Shown here in pieces: positions 24,062 to 31,691 of a DNA stretch of 64,000 nucleotides (positions are counted from its first letter, which is position 1; each line of letters begins with the position of its first letter). The stretch is from positions 62,001 through 126,000 of the IMG/VR virus record IMGVR_UViG_3300023181_000025; one strand, 5' to 3'. Under the pieces are notes generated by a model. It saw only the letters and a list, made by a program, of their open reading frames with translations. It did no database searches and had not been told where the DNA came from. Position numbers and translations under genes: made by a program. This stretch comes from a virus.

Positions 24062-26209
24062 TTACAAGCTTTCTAGAAAGCTCCCCACCATTGGTGAGTA
24101 AGATGCATAGCCAGCTACATTAGGGTGTAGCCCATCTGAAGCATAATAACTGGCAATATTATAAGGATTCCATCCACTTTTTCGGTTTAAGTCCAAAACA
24201 GGAATTGAATAAGTCGCACAAGTTTGAATTATGGCATCCACAAATTGGCGTAGTGTGGCTCCATTACCGTTTACTGCCGATACACCTGCTCCGCTTCCGC
24301 CTGTAGCTGCCGCAGAGCGAGGGAGAGGCGTAGTAAATGCGACCCTTACTGTTGGTTTTTCTGTTAAAATAGCCTCTATCAGTCCCCTAACATCTCCATA
24401 GAAGGTTCCGGGACCGTTGTAAACACCATAACTAGCTGCTGGGCTAGCGGCATCGCCAAATGCCCCCAATGGCCTATTAAATCCCCAATCGTTTGTGCCT
24501 AACGCAACTACAGCCAAGTCTACTCCGGCTGCACCGGCTGTTGTAGCTACAGATGTAGGTGCAGATGTGATTCCAACGGCTGTTCCGGTAGATATAGAAA
24601 TATTTAAAGAGGAATCATTTACTAGTGCCGTTGTTGATGTAAGGGTAACCGTATCGCCAGACCCACCCACCGTAAATCTTGAAGTTATAGATGAATTAGC
24701 GGCCAATGCTGCTCGAACTTGCGCCATCCAAACTGATGGAGATCCAGTAGAAACTGCCACTGATACTGTCACTGGGGAAACAGGGATTTGAGAGCTAGTC
24801 ACCACAACAGAAGCATTTCCTGCGCTTGATACCGTCCCAATTCCAGTTGCGGTTGTAACTTGTAAAGTTCCCGATAGCGAGCCGGGTGTAATTGCTCCAA
24901 TTTTATGTCCCATTGATGATCCAGAAGTTCCGCTATCTAAGATCATAGAGCCTTCAAGATATCTTGTGGCCGCTTCTTTCCAACCTTCGGCATCGGTTAT
25001 ACTATCACCAATAAAGCCAAGACCTTTACCTTTCCAACGCTTGTTTATTGCGCCGGTAACTCCGAAATTACTAAAGAATAAAGGAAGAGTAGATCCATTA
25101 TAGACCCCCAATCTTTCGGCAACACTATTTAATACAGTCATTCTTGCATAAGCGGCCAAAGATGGAACAGTATATGGGGTATTACCCAATATAGATCCAG
25201 CTTGAGAAGTAGCCAGCCTATTAAAATTTAAATCATAGTAGACAATGCCAAACCCTGCTCCCGCAGCAGTTCCTTCACTCAATATAATTTGCTCTCCCGG
25301 AATAACGGGCATATAATTTGAAATAGAAAAAGAAGAACCGGCTGCTATCGTTCCCCCAGTGCTTAAGGTGAACCCAGAGATTATTCCAAATTTATTAAAT
25401 ATATTAGAAAAACCTCCTATTTCTCTAATTGCCTTTATATTTTGATCTCGATCTGACTGACTATCTATTAATTTAAATGAGGGTATAATTGAGGGTAATG
25501 TAGAACCATCTCCCACATACCAGCCTCTTATATTAACTCCTGCCGTTCCAATAGTAGAGCGCATAAAAAACGCTCCCGCTGGAACTGAAATAGGAGTATT
25601 GGCTGCAAAAGCAGCTATAGAAGATATAAATACTTTATTTGAATCATAAAATGCAGTTCCGCGAGTGGCATCGCTGAAAAATGCTTTGTTTGATATTACA
25701 GTCCCTCCCGGAGTAACGGGGATATAATCCGTTGATTGATATCCTGCGATTGTTTCCGTTGTTCCATTAGATTGTCTTATAAGAGTATTTTGCAATACTC
25801 TTGTTTCATCAAATCGGTTTTTTCCGACTGGAAAGGAGCGATTATCTATATCGGCTGAGGCCGCGACGATCAATGACGAAGATACGCCAGACTGGAACAG
25901 CCAAGCGGTTCCATTATCAATTAAATATCCATTTGATGTGACCGTAACTGCTGCGTCTGGATCAGTAAGTGTTCCGGTAACAGTTATATAATACCATCTT
26001 CCAGAGGTTCCCGGAGCAGGAATAGCTTGCCCAAGCGCCGTTATTTGGCCTTGGTATTTATTTGGGTCTAACCCTGAAAGTGCAGCACTTTGAATTGAGG
26101 AGATCGACGCAACCAACTCATTAAAATTGCTATTTGCTTTAGAAAAAGAATTTCTAATTGTGTCTCCGGTTCCATCATTCGCGGAAGCTCCTATATTAAT
26201 TGTTTGCAT
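24062..26209 (-). CDS. tail/receptor-binding protein with SGNH hydrolase domain
   Basis: 715 residues. The N-terminus MQTINIGASANDGTGDT is typical of phage tail-fibre attachment regions. Two related beta modules follow (~128-235 and ~270-380: each has a Y-P-V-x-P-G-x segment, then YD, then NTP-x-x-VP). From GFIGDSITD (GDS, Ser403) there is an SGNH/GDSL hydrolase: GTNDWG supplies the Asn and DGLHPN (692-697) the Asp-His. It probably de-esterifies or deacetylates a host surface glycan during adsorption. Confidence 0.8.
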   Translation of the reverse strand: MQTINIGASANDGTGDTIRNSFSKANSNFNELVASISSIQSAALSGLDPNKYQGQITALGQAIPAPGTSGRWYYITVTGTLTDPDAAVTVTSNGYLIDNGTAWLFQSGVSSSLIVAASADIDNRSFPVGKNRFDETRVLQNTLIRQSNGTTETIAGYQSTDYIPVTPGGTVISNKAFFSDATRGTAFYDSNKVFISSIAAFAANTPISVPAGAFFMRSTIGTAGVNIRGWYVGDGSTLPSIIPSFKLIDSQSDRDQNIKAIREIGGFSNIFNKFGIISGFTLSTGGTIAAGSSFSISNYMPVIPGEQIILSEGTAAGAGFGIVYYDLNFNRLATSQAGSILGNTPYTVPSLAAYARMTVLNSVAERLGVYNGSTLPLFFSNFGVTGAINKRWKGKGLGFIGDSITDAEGWKEAATRYLEGSMILDSGTSGSSMGHKIGAITPGSLSGTLQVTTATGIGTVSSAGNASVVVTSSQIPVSPVTVSVAVSTGSPSVWMAQVRAALAANSSITSRFTVGGSGDTVTLTSTTALVNDSSLNISISTGTAVGITSAPTSVATTAGAAGVDLAVVALGTNDWGFNRPLGAFGDAASPAASYGVYNGPGTFYGDVRGLIEAILTEKPTVRVAFTTPLPRSAAATGGSGAGVSAVNGNGATLRQFVDAIIQTCATYSIPVLDLNRKSGWNPYNIASYYASDGLHPNVAGYASYSPMVGSFLESL

Positions 26210-26224
26210 ATTAAATTATTTTTA

Positions 26225-26569
26225 TTAAGCCGCACTGGCTAAGATTGAGTTATTGTCGGCTGTGTATCGAGTTGTATCGGCTGTCCAGAAAGTAGTTATA
26301 ATAATAGGGTTACTTATTATTCCGTTTCCATCAACAACCGTTATTAAATCCCCCGACTTAATGGTATAAGGAATAACAAAGGTAGAATTAGTTGCGCCAA
26401 CAACATTAATTCCATTTATTTGCCATTGGTATGTGGAATTTCCACCAGAAACGGTTAATAATTCTCCCGGATTTGGATTTCCCGATATTGACAAAGGAAT
26501 TCCCGCTCCACCGCCCAAGTTAATTTTTACGGGGAAAATTGAAATTCTTAATTTACTTGTGCCAATCAT
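26225..26569 (-). CDS. Ig-like structural protein
   Basis: 114 residues, beta-rich, with YQWQINGINVVGATNS typical of bacterial Ig-like/SPRY-adjacent domains. Located with tail genes in one leftward operon; probably a virion decoration or tail accessory protein. Confidence 0.55.
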   Translation of the reverse strand: MIGTSKLRISIFPVKINLGGGAGIPLSISGNPNPGELLTVSGGNSTYQWQINGINVVGATNSTFVIPYTIKSGDLITVVDGNGIISNPIIITTFWTADTTRYTADNNSILASAA

Positions 26570-26571
26570 CG

Positions 26572-26832
26572 TTATGCTTTATATGCAATAGCAACCCCAG
26601 AAGATAGAGTTATAGACAAAATTCTATATAAAGTAATTAAATCCCCGGCTTGGACTGTTTGTCCATTTAGATTTCCCTCAATTCTGTCTTCGCAAACCAT
26701 TGTTTGAATGTCGATATCAGAAACCGCCTTTAAAGCGAAATATGGACCGTTATGCTGGGCGGTATCCGTAATTATAACGGCCCCCTCAGCACCCAAAAGG
26801 ATCCCGGAATTGTTACTTGATGCGCTAATCAT
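26572..26832 (-). CDS. small virion-associated beta protein
   Basis: 86 residues, beta-rich (GAEGAVIITDTAQHNGPYFAL, VQAGDLITLYRI). Resembles short tail- or head-decoration proteins next to fibres. An AGTGTAAATA motif ends 6 nt before the ATG. Confidence 0.5.
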   Translation of the reverse strand: MISASSNNSGILLGAEGAVIITDTAQHNGPYFALKAVSDIDIQTMVCEDRIEGNLNGQTVQAGDLITLYRILSITLSSGVAIAYKA

Positions 26833-26838
26833 ATCACT

Positions 26839-26850
26839 ATTTACACTTTT
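26839..26850 (-). promoter_or_regulatory. AGTGTAAATA-type promoter of tail operon
   Basis: Minus strand AAAGTGTAAATA with only GTGAT-type spacing (about 6 nt) before the start codon at 26832. Confidence 0.65.
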
Positions 26851-26902
26851 TTGGTTGACTTTTTCTGAAAATGGTGTAGTTTTTCGACAAATGATAAATT
26901 TC

Positions 26903-26930
26903 TTGCTATTTTTTGAACCTGTGCTAAAAT
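26903..26930 (+). promoter_or_regulatory. sigma70-like promoter, leaderless configuration
   Basis: TTGCTA 26903-26908, 16-nt spacer, TAAAAT 26925-26930, 6 nt to ATG 26937. Confidence 0.6.
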
Positions 26931-26936
26931 ATTAAT

Positions 26937-27551
26937 ATGAAAGGTAAAATCCTAAAGCTCAATAAATACTATTTCCCCGTTTCAGTTTCTGATTATAAAG
27001 AAATTATAAAAAATATATTTAGCGAGGCAGTATACCCTATTGATATTGTATACGAATTAAACGAAGACGGATCTCCAAATATGGAGGAAATCGCCTATTT
27101 TCAACCAATTAAGACTTGGGATGAATGGTCTAAGTTAGAAATCCGCGATTTCGATGAGTCCATTAAAGGCGTCAAAGGTTCTTATAGAATGCCGTCTGTT
27201 GTAATTTGCGCTGACTACAGCAAGATTAAATGGAACAAAGTGGTCTTTCCGACGAAACAAAATATTTGGCAAAGAGACAACTATATTTGCCAATATACTG
27301 GAAAAAAATTAAATAAAGAAACCGTTACTGTTGACCATATTGTCCCAAAATCAAGGGGCGGAAAAGATTGTTGGTTTAATCTTGTTGCGGCGGACAGAGA
27401 AGTCAATAGGGTTAAAGCCGACAGAACTCCAGAGGAATGCGGACTTAAATTAATTAGACAGCCTTTTATTCCAAAAACAAACGCACTTTCTCTCACTTTT
27501 TTAGAAGCTCGTCCAGAATGGACCAAATTTATTCCAGAAAAAACAATGTAA
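26937..27551 (+). CDS. HNH endonuclease
   Basis: 204 residues. The McrA-like HNH module is RDNYICQYTG followed by VTVDHIVPKSRGGKD (DH plus zinc/metal site) and WFNLVAADREVNRVKADR (N and final H-position region). The N-terminal 100 residues are unassigned. Phage HNH proteins are homing, packaging or restriction nucleases; the lone placement with its own promoter favours a mobile or accessory nuclease. Confidence 0.8.
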   Translation: MKGKILKLNKYYFPVSVSDYKEIIKNIFSEAVYPIDIVYELNEDGSPNMEEIAYFQPIKTWDEWSKLEIRDFDESIKGVKGSYRMPSVVICADYSKIKWNKVVFPTKQNIWQRDNYICQYTGKKLNKETVTVDHIVPKSRGGKDCWFNLVAADREVNRVKADRTPEECGLKLIRQPFIPKTNALSLTFLEARPEWTKFIPEKTM

Positions 27552-27558
27552 AGAAATT

Positions 27559-28194
27559 ATGAAAAAAGATTATACACATATAGCAATGGTAATTGATAGA
27601 AGCGGGTCTATGACCAGAGCGTGGAGCGATGTTTTAGGAGGTTACACACAATATATTGAAGACCAAAAGAAACAGGCGGGTAAATGTTCGCTAACAACTA
27701 CCGTTTTTGATACATCTATTGATGTAATTGAAGACTTTACAGATATTCAAGATGTTAATGTCGAATTAAACGCATTCCCTAGGGGCGGAACGGCTTTGTT
27801 GGACGCAATAGGAGTGACTATTTCTTCAGTTGGTAAAAAATTATCAAATCTGCCTGAAGAGGAAAGACCAGAAAAGGTTCTAATAATTGTTCAAACAGAT
27901 GGTCTGGAAAATGCAAGCAAAGAATACAGGGCTTATAGAATTAAAGAAATGATTAAAGAACAGGAAACAAAGTATAACTGGGAATTTTCTTTCATCGGAG
28001 CTTCATTAGAATCAGTTAATGCCGCAGAATCTTGGGGATTCAATAAAGATAATTCAGCCGTTTACTCCACCTCTAATTCGTTTGAAACGATGAGCCTCTT
28101 AAGTGAAAAAACATCAAATTATCGCTCAATGGAATGTTTGGAAAAATCATTCGCATATTCTACTGAAGAAAGATCTAAATTAGTTGAAAAATGA
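27559..28194 (+). CDS. VWA-domain protein
   Basis: 211 residues, essentially a single VWA domain. MIDAS is complete: VIDRSGSM (DxSxS, residues 12-19), FPRGGTALLDAIG (Thr) and VQTDGLEN (Asp). FVWA-like proteins bind metal-dependent partners. A related protein is encoded at 39238 and a third VWA sits in the metallopeptidase at 13367. Partner unknown. Confidence 0.75.
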   Translation: MKKDYTHIAMVIDRSGSMTRAWSDVLGGYTQYIEDQKKQAGKCSLTTTVFDTSIDVIEDFTDIQDVNVELNAFPRGGTALLDAIGVTISSVGKKLSNLPEEERPEKVLIIVQTDGLENASKEYRAYRIKEMIKEQETKYNWEFSFIGASLESVNAAESWGFNKDNSAVYSTSNSFETMSLLSEKTSNYRSMECLEKSFAYSTEERSKLVEK

Positions 28195-28436
28195 TTACAG
28201 TAAAAGAATTAATAAAAAAACTAGAAAATGAAGACCAGGAACGCGTCATTATTATGTCTCGCGATCCAGAAGGAAACAGCTACTCGCCTTTTGAAAATTT
28301 TTGGACAGGGGCTTATTCTGAAGAAGGTAGGGAAGCTGGCCTTGATCAATTAACTCAAGAGGATGAAGATTATGGATTCACGGAAGATGATATACTAGAA
28401 GGAACCCCGGCTTTAATTCTTCAACCGTCCTATTAA
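28191..28436 (+). CDS. conserved-looking phage hypothetical protein
   Basis: 81 residues, coupled to the VWA gene by ATGA. Opens MITVKELIKKLENEDQERVI and is very acidic in the second half (EDEDYGFTEDDILEG), ending LILQPSY. I recognise this style of small phage protein but not a function. Confidence 0.6.
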   Translation: MITVKELIKKLENEDQERVIIMSRDPEGNSYSPFENFWTGAYSEEGREAGLDQLTQEDEDYGFTEDDILEGTPALILQPSY

Positions 28437-28437
28437 T

Positions 28438-28875
28438 ATGATTAAGAAAATTTTAAATTATGTAAGTTTTGTGTTATTTTTCTGGAAATTTAATGATGGT
28501 TTATCGCCTTCATTTAAACAGATGGGGATGTTTTCAGATTGTCAGGCTTCTCGCGAGAAGGTAGATCGTGTTTATTCGCGAAATTCGGGAGCAACGACTT
28601 TTTTATCAACTTATTCTGCGTGGTTGGCTGGAAGAGGCTTCAAGGTTGGGTTCTTTACCTCTCCCTATGGGAAGATGAAGTATTTCTCTGGTGTCGCTAA
28701 TATTAAAAATATTAAATCAGCGGGAGCATATGTTTTCCATACGCGGAAAATGGACGAAAAGGCGAAAGGATTGTCATTAGACTATATTATTGTTGACAAT
28801 ACTGAGGTAGACATCCCACTTATTTTAACTCTTAATGGCGCGGGCAAGAAATTGATTCGTATTGATACAATTTAA
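28438..28875 (+). CDS. P-loop-NTPase-like protein with altered Walker A
   Basis: 145 residues. SRNSGATTFLSTYSAWLA has the helicase/terminase-type P-loop position but with A instead of Lys (GATT). LDYIIVDN (~115) fits Walker B. Likely an inactive or nucleotide-only-binding relative of such ATPases. Compare the intact MARGGGKS loop in the protein at 35683. Confidence 0.5.
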   Translation: MIKKILNYVSFVLFFWKFNDGLSPSFKQMGMFSDCQASREKVDRVYSRNSGATTFLSTYSAWLAGRGFKVGFFTSPYGKMKYFSGVANIKNIKSAGAYVFHTRKMDEKAKGLSLDYIIVDNTEVDIPLILTLNGAGKKLIRIDTI

Positions 28876-28884
28876 GTGTAATTA
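28871..28884 (+). promoter_or_regulatory. AGTGTAA-type promoter motif
   Basis: TTTAAGTGTAATTA, 8 nt before ATG 28893. Confidence 0.5.
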
Positions 28885-28892
28885 TAATTACT

Positions 28893-29060
28893 ATGATCAC
28901 TTCGATTCTTACCCTATTAGTTGTTTTCCTTTTACTTTATTTAGTATATTGGTGTGTTGGAAAGTTTATAAGTGGCACGCCATATCAAGTTGTGGGAATT
29001 ATATTGGCGATTGTTTTTATAATTTATGCCCTTAATTCTTTTGGAATAGCACTGCCGTAA
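28893..29060 (+). CDS. small two-helix membrane protein
   Basis: 55 residues. Two hydrophobic helices (ILTLLVVFLLLYLVYWCV and VVGIILAIVFIIYAL) with a short GTP turn. Resembles small two-TM proteins of the Thivi_2564 type; could also be an accessory holin. Own AGTGTAA motif directly upstream. Confidence 0.55.
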   Translation: MITSILTLLVVFLLLYLVYWCVGKFISGTPYQVVGIILAIVFIIYALNSFGIALP

Positions 29061-29114
29061 AAATGCGGAGATTTATTTCTTCCCAAATACAAAAAATTGT
29101 GTAATAATACAAAC

Positions 29115-29183
29115 ATGAACTTAAGACAGTTACAACCGATTATTCTTCGCGAGTGGTATCCACTCGTTAAGGCGGTAATGTAA
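29115..29183 (+). CDS. 22-codon micro-ORF in its own transcription unit
   Basis: Begins MNLRQLQPIILREWYPLV. A variant phage motif (TTGTGTAATAATA, ~29097-29109) precedes it and an intrinsic terminator follows, so a transcript of about 130 nt is predicted. Either a small peptide or a small RNA. Confidence 0.35.
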   Translation: MNLRQLQPIILREWYPLVKAVM

Positions 29184-29212
29184 ATATTTTTAGTTTAATT
29201 AAAATTTATATT

Positions 29213-29244
29213 AACCGCTTTTCTGTAAAGATTAGCGGTTTTTT
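29213..29244 (+). terminator. intrinsic terminator
   Basis: AACCGC/GCGGTT stem with a T-run. Confidence 0.75.
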
Positions 29245-29370
29245 GTTGGGTTTTTACAAGTTGCACCCGAAGCAATAAGCAGTCGCGGGAATGCGAGTTT
29301 GGTTCTAAAAGGGAACGGAAGGTTAAAGAAAATTATTGATAGGTTTAATACCCTGTCAATAAACATAATA

Positions 29371-29439
29371 CGGTTATAGTTCAATGGTAGAACGACTGTC
29401 TCCAAAATAGTATATCAGGGTTCGATTCCTTGTAGCCGT
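29371..29439 (+). tRNA. tRNA-Trp(CCA)
   Basis: Acceptor CGGTTAT/GTAGCCG with wobbles, anticodon stem ACTGT/ATAGT with loop CTCCAAA, T-arm AGGG-TTCGATT-CCTT. No 3' CCA. The ~125 nt before it (29245-29370) hold no clear gene. Confidence 0.8.
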
Positions 29440-29468
29440 GCATATATAAAATATTTTCAAGAAAAAAA

Positions 29469-29497
29469 TTGACAAATTGTAATGTTTCAAGTATAGT
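29469..29497 (+). promoter_or_regulatory. sigma70-like promoter, leaderless configuration
   Basis: TTGACA 29469-29474, 17-nt spacer, TATAGT 29492-29497, 6 nt to ATG 29504. Confidence 0.7.
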
Positions 29498-29503
29498 ATT
29501 TTT

Positions 29504-29623
29504 ATGAATGAAGAACAAGCATACGAAAAGATACAGGATTTGATTGAACTAGCTAAGGAACTTATTGATTCCGGGCATTATACCTTCGAGGAAGTTGTTA
29601 ATGAGCTTTCTTGTTTGGAGTAA
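29504..29623 (+). CDS. 39-residue helical protein
   Basis: Begins MNEEQAYEKIQDLIELAKEL and ends NELSCLE. Supported by a near-consensus promoter immediately upstream. Acidic helical peptide; function unknown. Its 3' end overlaps a tRNA-like fold. Confidence 0.5.
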   Translation: MNEEQAYEKIQDLIELAKELIDSGHYTFEEVVNELSCLE

Positions 29624-29672
29624 CGCTAGACTATAGGCTTAGAAATTGCGGGTTTGAGTCCCGTCAACTTAA
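29591..29672 (+). tRNA. tRNA-like or decayed tRNA
   Basis: AAGTTG (29592-) pairs with CAACTT before AACAT, and GCGGG-TTTGAGT-CCCGT is a good T-arm. The 5' half lies inside a small ORF and the anticodon arm is poor (GCTA/TAGGC around GACTA). Confidence 0.35.
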
Positions 29673-29677
29673 CATAA

Positions 29678-29749
29678 CGGAAATGGGCAGGCTGGGTATG
29701 CGACTTGTTTGGGGCAAGAACGAGATGATTTCGATTATCATATTTCCGA
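29678..29749 (+). tRNA. tRNA-Pro(TGG)
   Basis: Perfect acceptor CGGAAAT/ATTTCCG, D-stem GCA/TGC, anticodon stem CTTG/CAAG with loop TTTGGGG, T-arm ATGAT-TTCGATT-ATCAT. Confidence 0.85.
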
Positions 29750-29758
29750 CAGTAGCTA

Positions 29759-29827
29759 GTAGCATAAAAGGGTAATGCGACTTACTTCGAAGATCTCGGG
29801 TAAGTGGATGAAGGAATTAATGCTACC
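29759..29827 (+). tRNA. tRNA-like structure
   Basis: Perfect acceptor GTAGCAT/ATGCTAC and an ACTTAC/GTAAGT stem with a 14-nt loop, but no T-arm with a TTC loop. Anticodon not assignable. Confidence 0.35.
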
Positions 29828-29868
29828 TTCCTAGCTTGTGTTTTTGATAGAAAACAACTTGACGAATC

Positions 29869-29886
29869 CAATAAATTCGCTAAGAT
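29869..29886 (+). promoter_or_regulatory. sigma70-like promoter of suppressor tRNA
   Basis: TTGACG at 29869-29874 and TAAGAT at 29881-29886 in the run leading to the tRNA at 29899; the boxes as read are close together, so an exact spacing should be rechecked. Confidence 0.35.
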
Positions 29887-29898
29887 GGTTTCAACAAA

Positions 29899-29972
29899 GC
29901 GCCGTTAGCTCAGCGGTTAGAGCGGTCCGACTCTAAATTGGATTGTCGGGGTTTCGAATACCTCACGGCGCA
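29899..29972 (+). tRNA. amber suppressor tRNA(CTA)
   Basis: Canonical cloverleaf: perfect acceptor GCGCCGT/ACGGCGC, D-stem GCTC/GAGC with GCGGTTA-type loop, anticodon stem TCCGA/TTGGA, loop CTCTAAA with U33 and purine 37, T-arm GGGGT-TTCGAAT-ACCTC. The anticodon CTA reads UAG. The charged amino acid is not evident. TAG is rare as a stop codon among genes in this window. Confidence 0.85.
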
Positions 29973-29984
29973 CTTTTGACTTAA

Positions 29985-30125
29985 AAGAAAACATGGTGAC
30001 TAAATGATTATTGTCATGGTTAAGCTAGAAAATACTGCTAGCAGATTATTTAGAGTGATGCGATAGCTTAGCAAGCTGAGATTATTCAAGGGTTGACAAC
30101 AGTTGCCTGATAATCTCAAATATCT
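29985..30125. other. structured gene-free stretch
   Basis: No ORF. Contains GCTAG/CTAGC with a 9-nt loop (~30026-30053) and a longer GAGATTAT/ATAATCTC stem (~30080-30119). Lies between the suppressor tRNA and the IS607-type element; may include the element's left end. Confidence 0.35.
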
Positions 30126-30170
30126 AAAGAAAGTTAAAATATTTTCACTTTTTTCTTCCAAAATCTAAAC

Positions 30171-30185
30171 TTTTAGTGTAAATAT
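30171..30185 (+). promoter_or_regulatory. AGTGTAAATA-type promoter, leaderless
   Basis: TTTTAGTGTAAATAT runs directly into ATG 30186. Confidence 0.6.
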
Positions 30186-30362
30186 ATGAAGCCAAAAATG
30201 ATTACAAGAGTTACAGCAACAGAATTTGAAACCGATGATGGAGTTATCCATGATATTCCGTTTGAATTAGATGAAGTTCCAACAGTTGAGGATTTTCAAC
30301 GAATCTATGACGAATGGTTCAGATTATTTCAACAGAAAGGATTGATAGACAAAAATGGATAA
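30186..30362 (+). CDS. small protein preceding tnpA
   Basis: 58 residues, starting MKPKMITRVTATEFETDDG, acidic, ending DKNG. It overlaps the serine recombinase gene by 8 nt and carries a phage-type promoter motif at its start. It could be a phage gene that now leads transcription into the element. Function unknown. Confidence 0.55.
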   Translation: MKPKMITRVTATEFETDDGVIHDIPFELDEVPTVEDFQRIYDEWFRLFQQKGLIDKNG

Positions 30363-30987
30363 AAAGATTCTATCAATTAGTGATGCTGCATCTATCTTAG
30401 GCGTTTCTGATGAAACTCTTAGAAATTGGGAAAGAGAAGGCAAAGTGATCCCATTTCATACGGAAGGTGGCCATAGACGCTATTATAGAACCGATATTGA
30501 GAAGTTGGCAGGAATCTATGTAGAAACTGTTAAAGAGTCTAGTGGTAAGCGTGTGGGTATCTATTGCCGTGTTAGCTCACATGAGCAGAAGACCAAAGGT
30601 GATTTAGAAAGACAGGTTGGCAGAATGACTACAGAGGCACTAAAACGTGGTTATTCTATTGTTGCGGTTTTTGATGAGGTAGGTTCAGGAATGAACGACA
30701 ATAGGAAGAAATTACAGAAACTTTTTGAATTGGTTGAGAAGAAAGAAATTGATGTAGTCTTAATCGAACATAAAGATAGATTGTCAAGGTTTTGTTTTAA
30801 TTATCTATTATCTTATTTTAATTCCTATGGGGTTAGAATTGAAAAAGTTGAAGAGGTAATGAGTAAGAGTTTCGAGAATGAACTCGTAGAAGATATTTTG
30901 TCTTTGATGGCTAGTTTTTCTGCTAAAATCTATGGACGTAGAAGTTCGCAGAATCGAAAGAAGAAAGAAAAGGAGGAACCAGAATGA
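30355..30987 (+). CDS. tnpA: IS607-type serine recombinase TnpA
   Basis: 210 residues. N-terminal MerR-like helix-turn-helix (SDAASILGVSDETLRNWERE, residues ~6-25). Then a resolvase/invertase catalytic domain: VGIYCRVSSHEQ with the nucleophile Ser, DEVGSGMND, and EHKDRLSRF. This HTH-first order is diagnostic of IS607 transposases, which move a circular intermediate without terminal inverted repeats. Stop and next start overlap as ATGA. Confidence 0.92.
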   Translation: MDKKILSISDAASILGVSDETLRNWEREGKVIPFHTEGGHRRYYRTDIEKLAGIYVETVKESSGKRVGIYCRVSSHEQKTKGDLERQVGRMTTEALKRGYSIVAVFDEVGSGMNDNRKKLQKLFELVEKKEIDVVLIEHKDRLSRFCFNYLLSYFNSYGVRIEKVEEVMSKSFENELVEDILSLMASFSAKIYGRRSSQNRKKKEKEEPE

Positions 30988-31691
30988 GACAGGAAATTTT
31001 ATATGGCGACTGTTTAGAGCTATTAAAAAACATTCCTGATAAATCAATTGATTTCATTTGTATTGACCCGCCATACGGTTTAACCGCTCCGAAATGGGAT
31101 TCTATTGTTTCTTTTGATTTTTTATGGGCTGAATTTAATAGAATTGGCAAAAATGGATATGTCGCGGCTATATTTGGCTGTCAACCATTCACTACGAAAG
31201 TTATTTGCTCTAATATAGAACAATTTAAATATTGTTGGTATTGGAATAAAAACCAAGGAACAAATTTCTTTCATGCCAAGAGAATGCCAATTAGAAAAGT
31301 TGAAGAAATATCTATTTTTGGCGGCAAAACATATAATCCACAAATTACGGATGGGCATATTCCTACCAATTCTGCTAAAGGCTGCTCCAACGGAAAAGCA
31401 TATCATGGAACCAATACGCGAAATTACGAAGGTGGGAAAACAACGCGATTTCCTGACAATATTTTAAATTTTAAATGCGTGGATAATTATTCGAGAGTTC
31501 ATTCCAGTCAAAAACCAGTTGAGCTTTTGGAGTATCTTATCAATACATATACTAATGAGAATGATGTTGTTTTGGATAGCTTTGCTGGTTCAGGCTCAAC
31601 TTTAGTAGCGGCAAAAAATCTCAATCGTCAATTCATAGGTATCGAAAAAGAAAAAGAATATTATTATATTTGTTTAGAAAGATTGAAATGA
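30984..31691 (+). CDS. beta-class DNA methyltransferase (N4-C or N6-A)
   Basis: 235 residues. Motif IV CIDPPYGL (~25-32) precedes motif I SFAGSGSTLVAAK (~199-211), the permuted order of beta-class amino-methyltransferases. SSQKPVELLEYLI is the usual motif before the SAM-binding loop. It would methylate an exocyclic amino group in a specific DNA site. No restriction endonuclease is adjacent. Its position between tnpA and tnpB with overlaps on both sides marks it as element cargo. Confidence 0.85.
   Translation: MRQEILYGDCLELLKNIPDKSIDFICIDPPYGLTAPKWDSIVSFDFLWAEFNRIGKNGYVAAIFGCQPFTTKVICSNIEQFKYCWYWNKNQGTNFFHAKRMPIRKVEEISIFGGKTYNPQITDGHIPTNSAKGCSNGKAYHGTNTRNYEGGKTTRFPDNILNFKCVDNYSRVHSSQKPVELLEYLINTYTNENDVVLDSFAGSGSTLVAAKNLNRQFIGIEKEKEYYYICLERLK

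Noticed and set aside
24495-24791. 98-codon rightward ORF inside the tail gene
   Set aside because: Antisense shadow of the long SGNH tail gene, low-complexity Val/Ala/Thr; no promoter.
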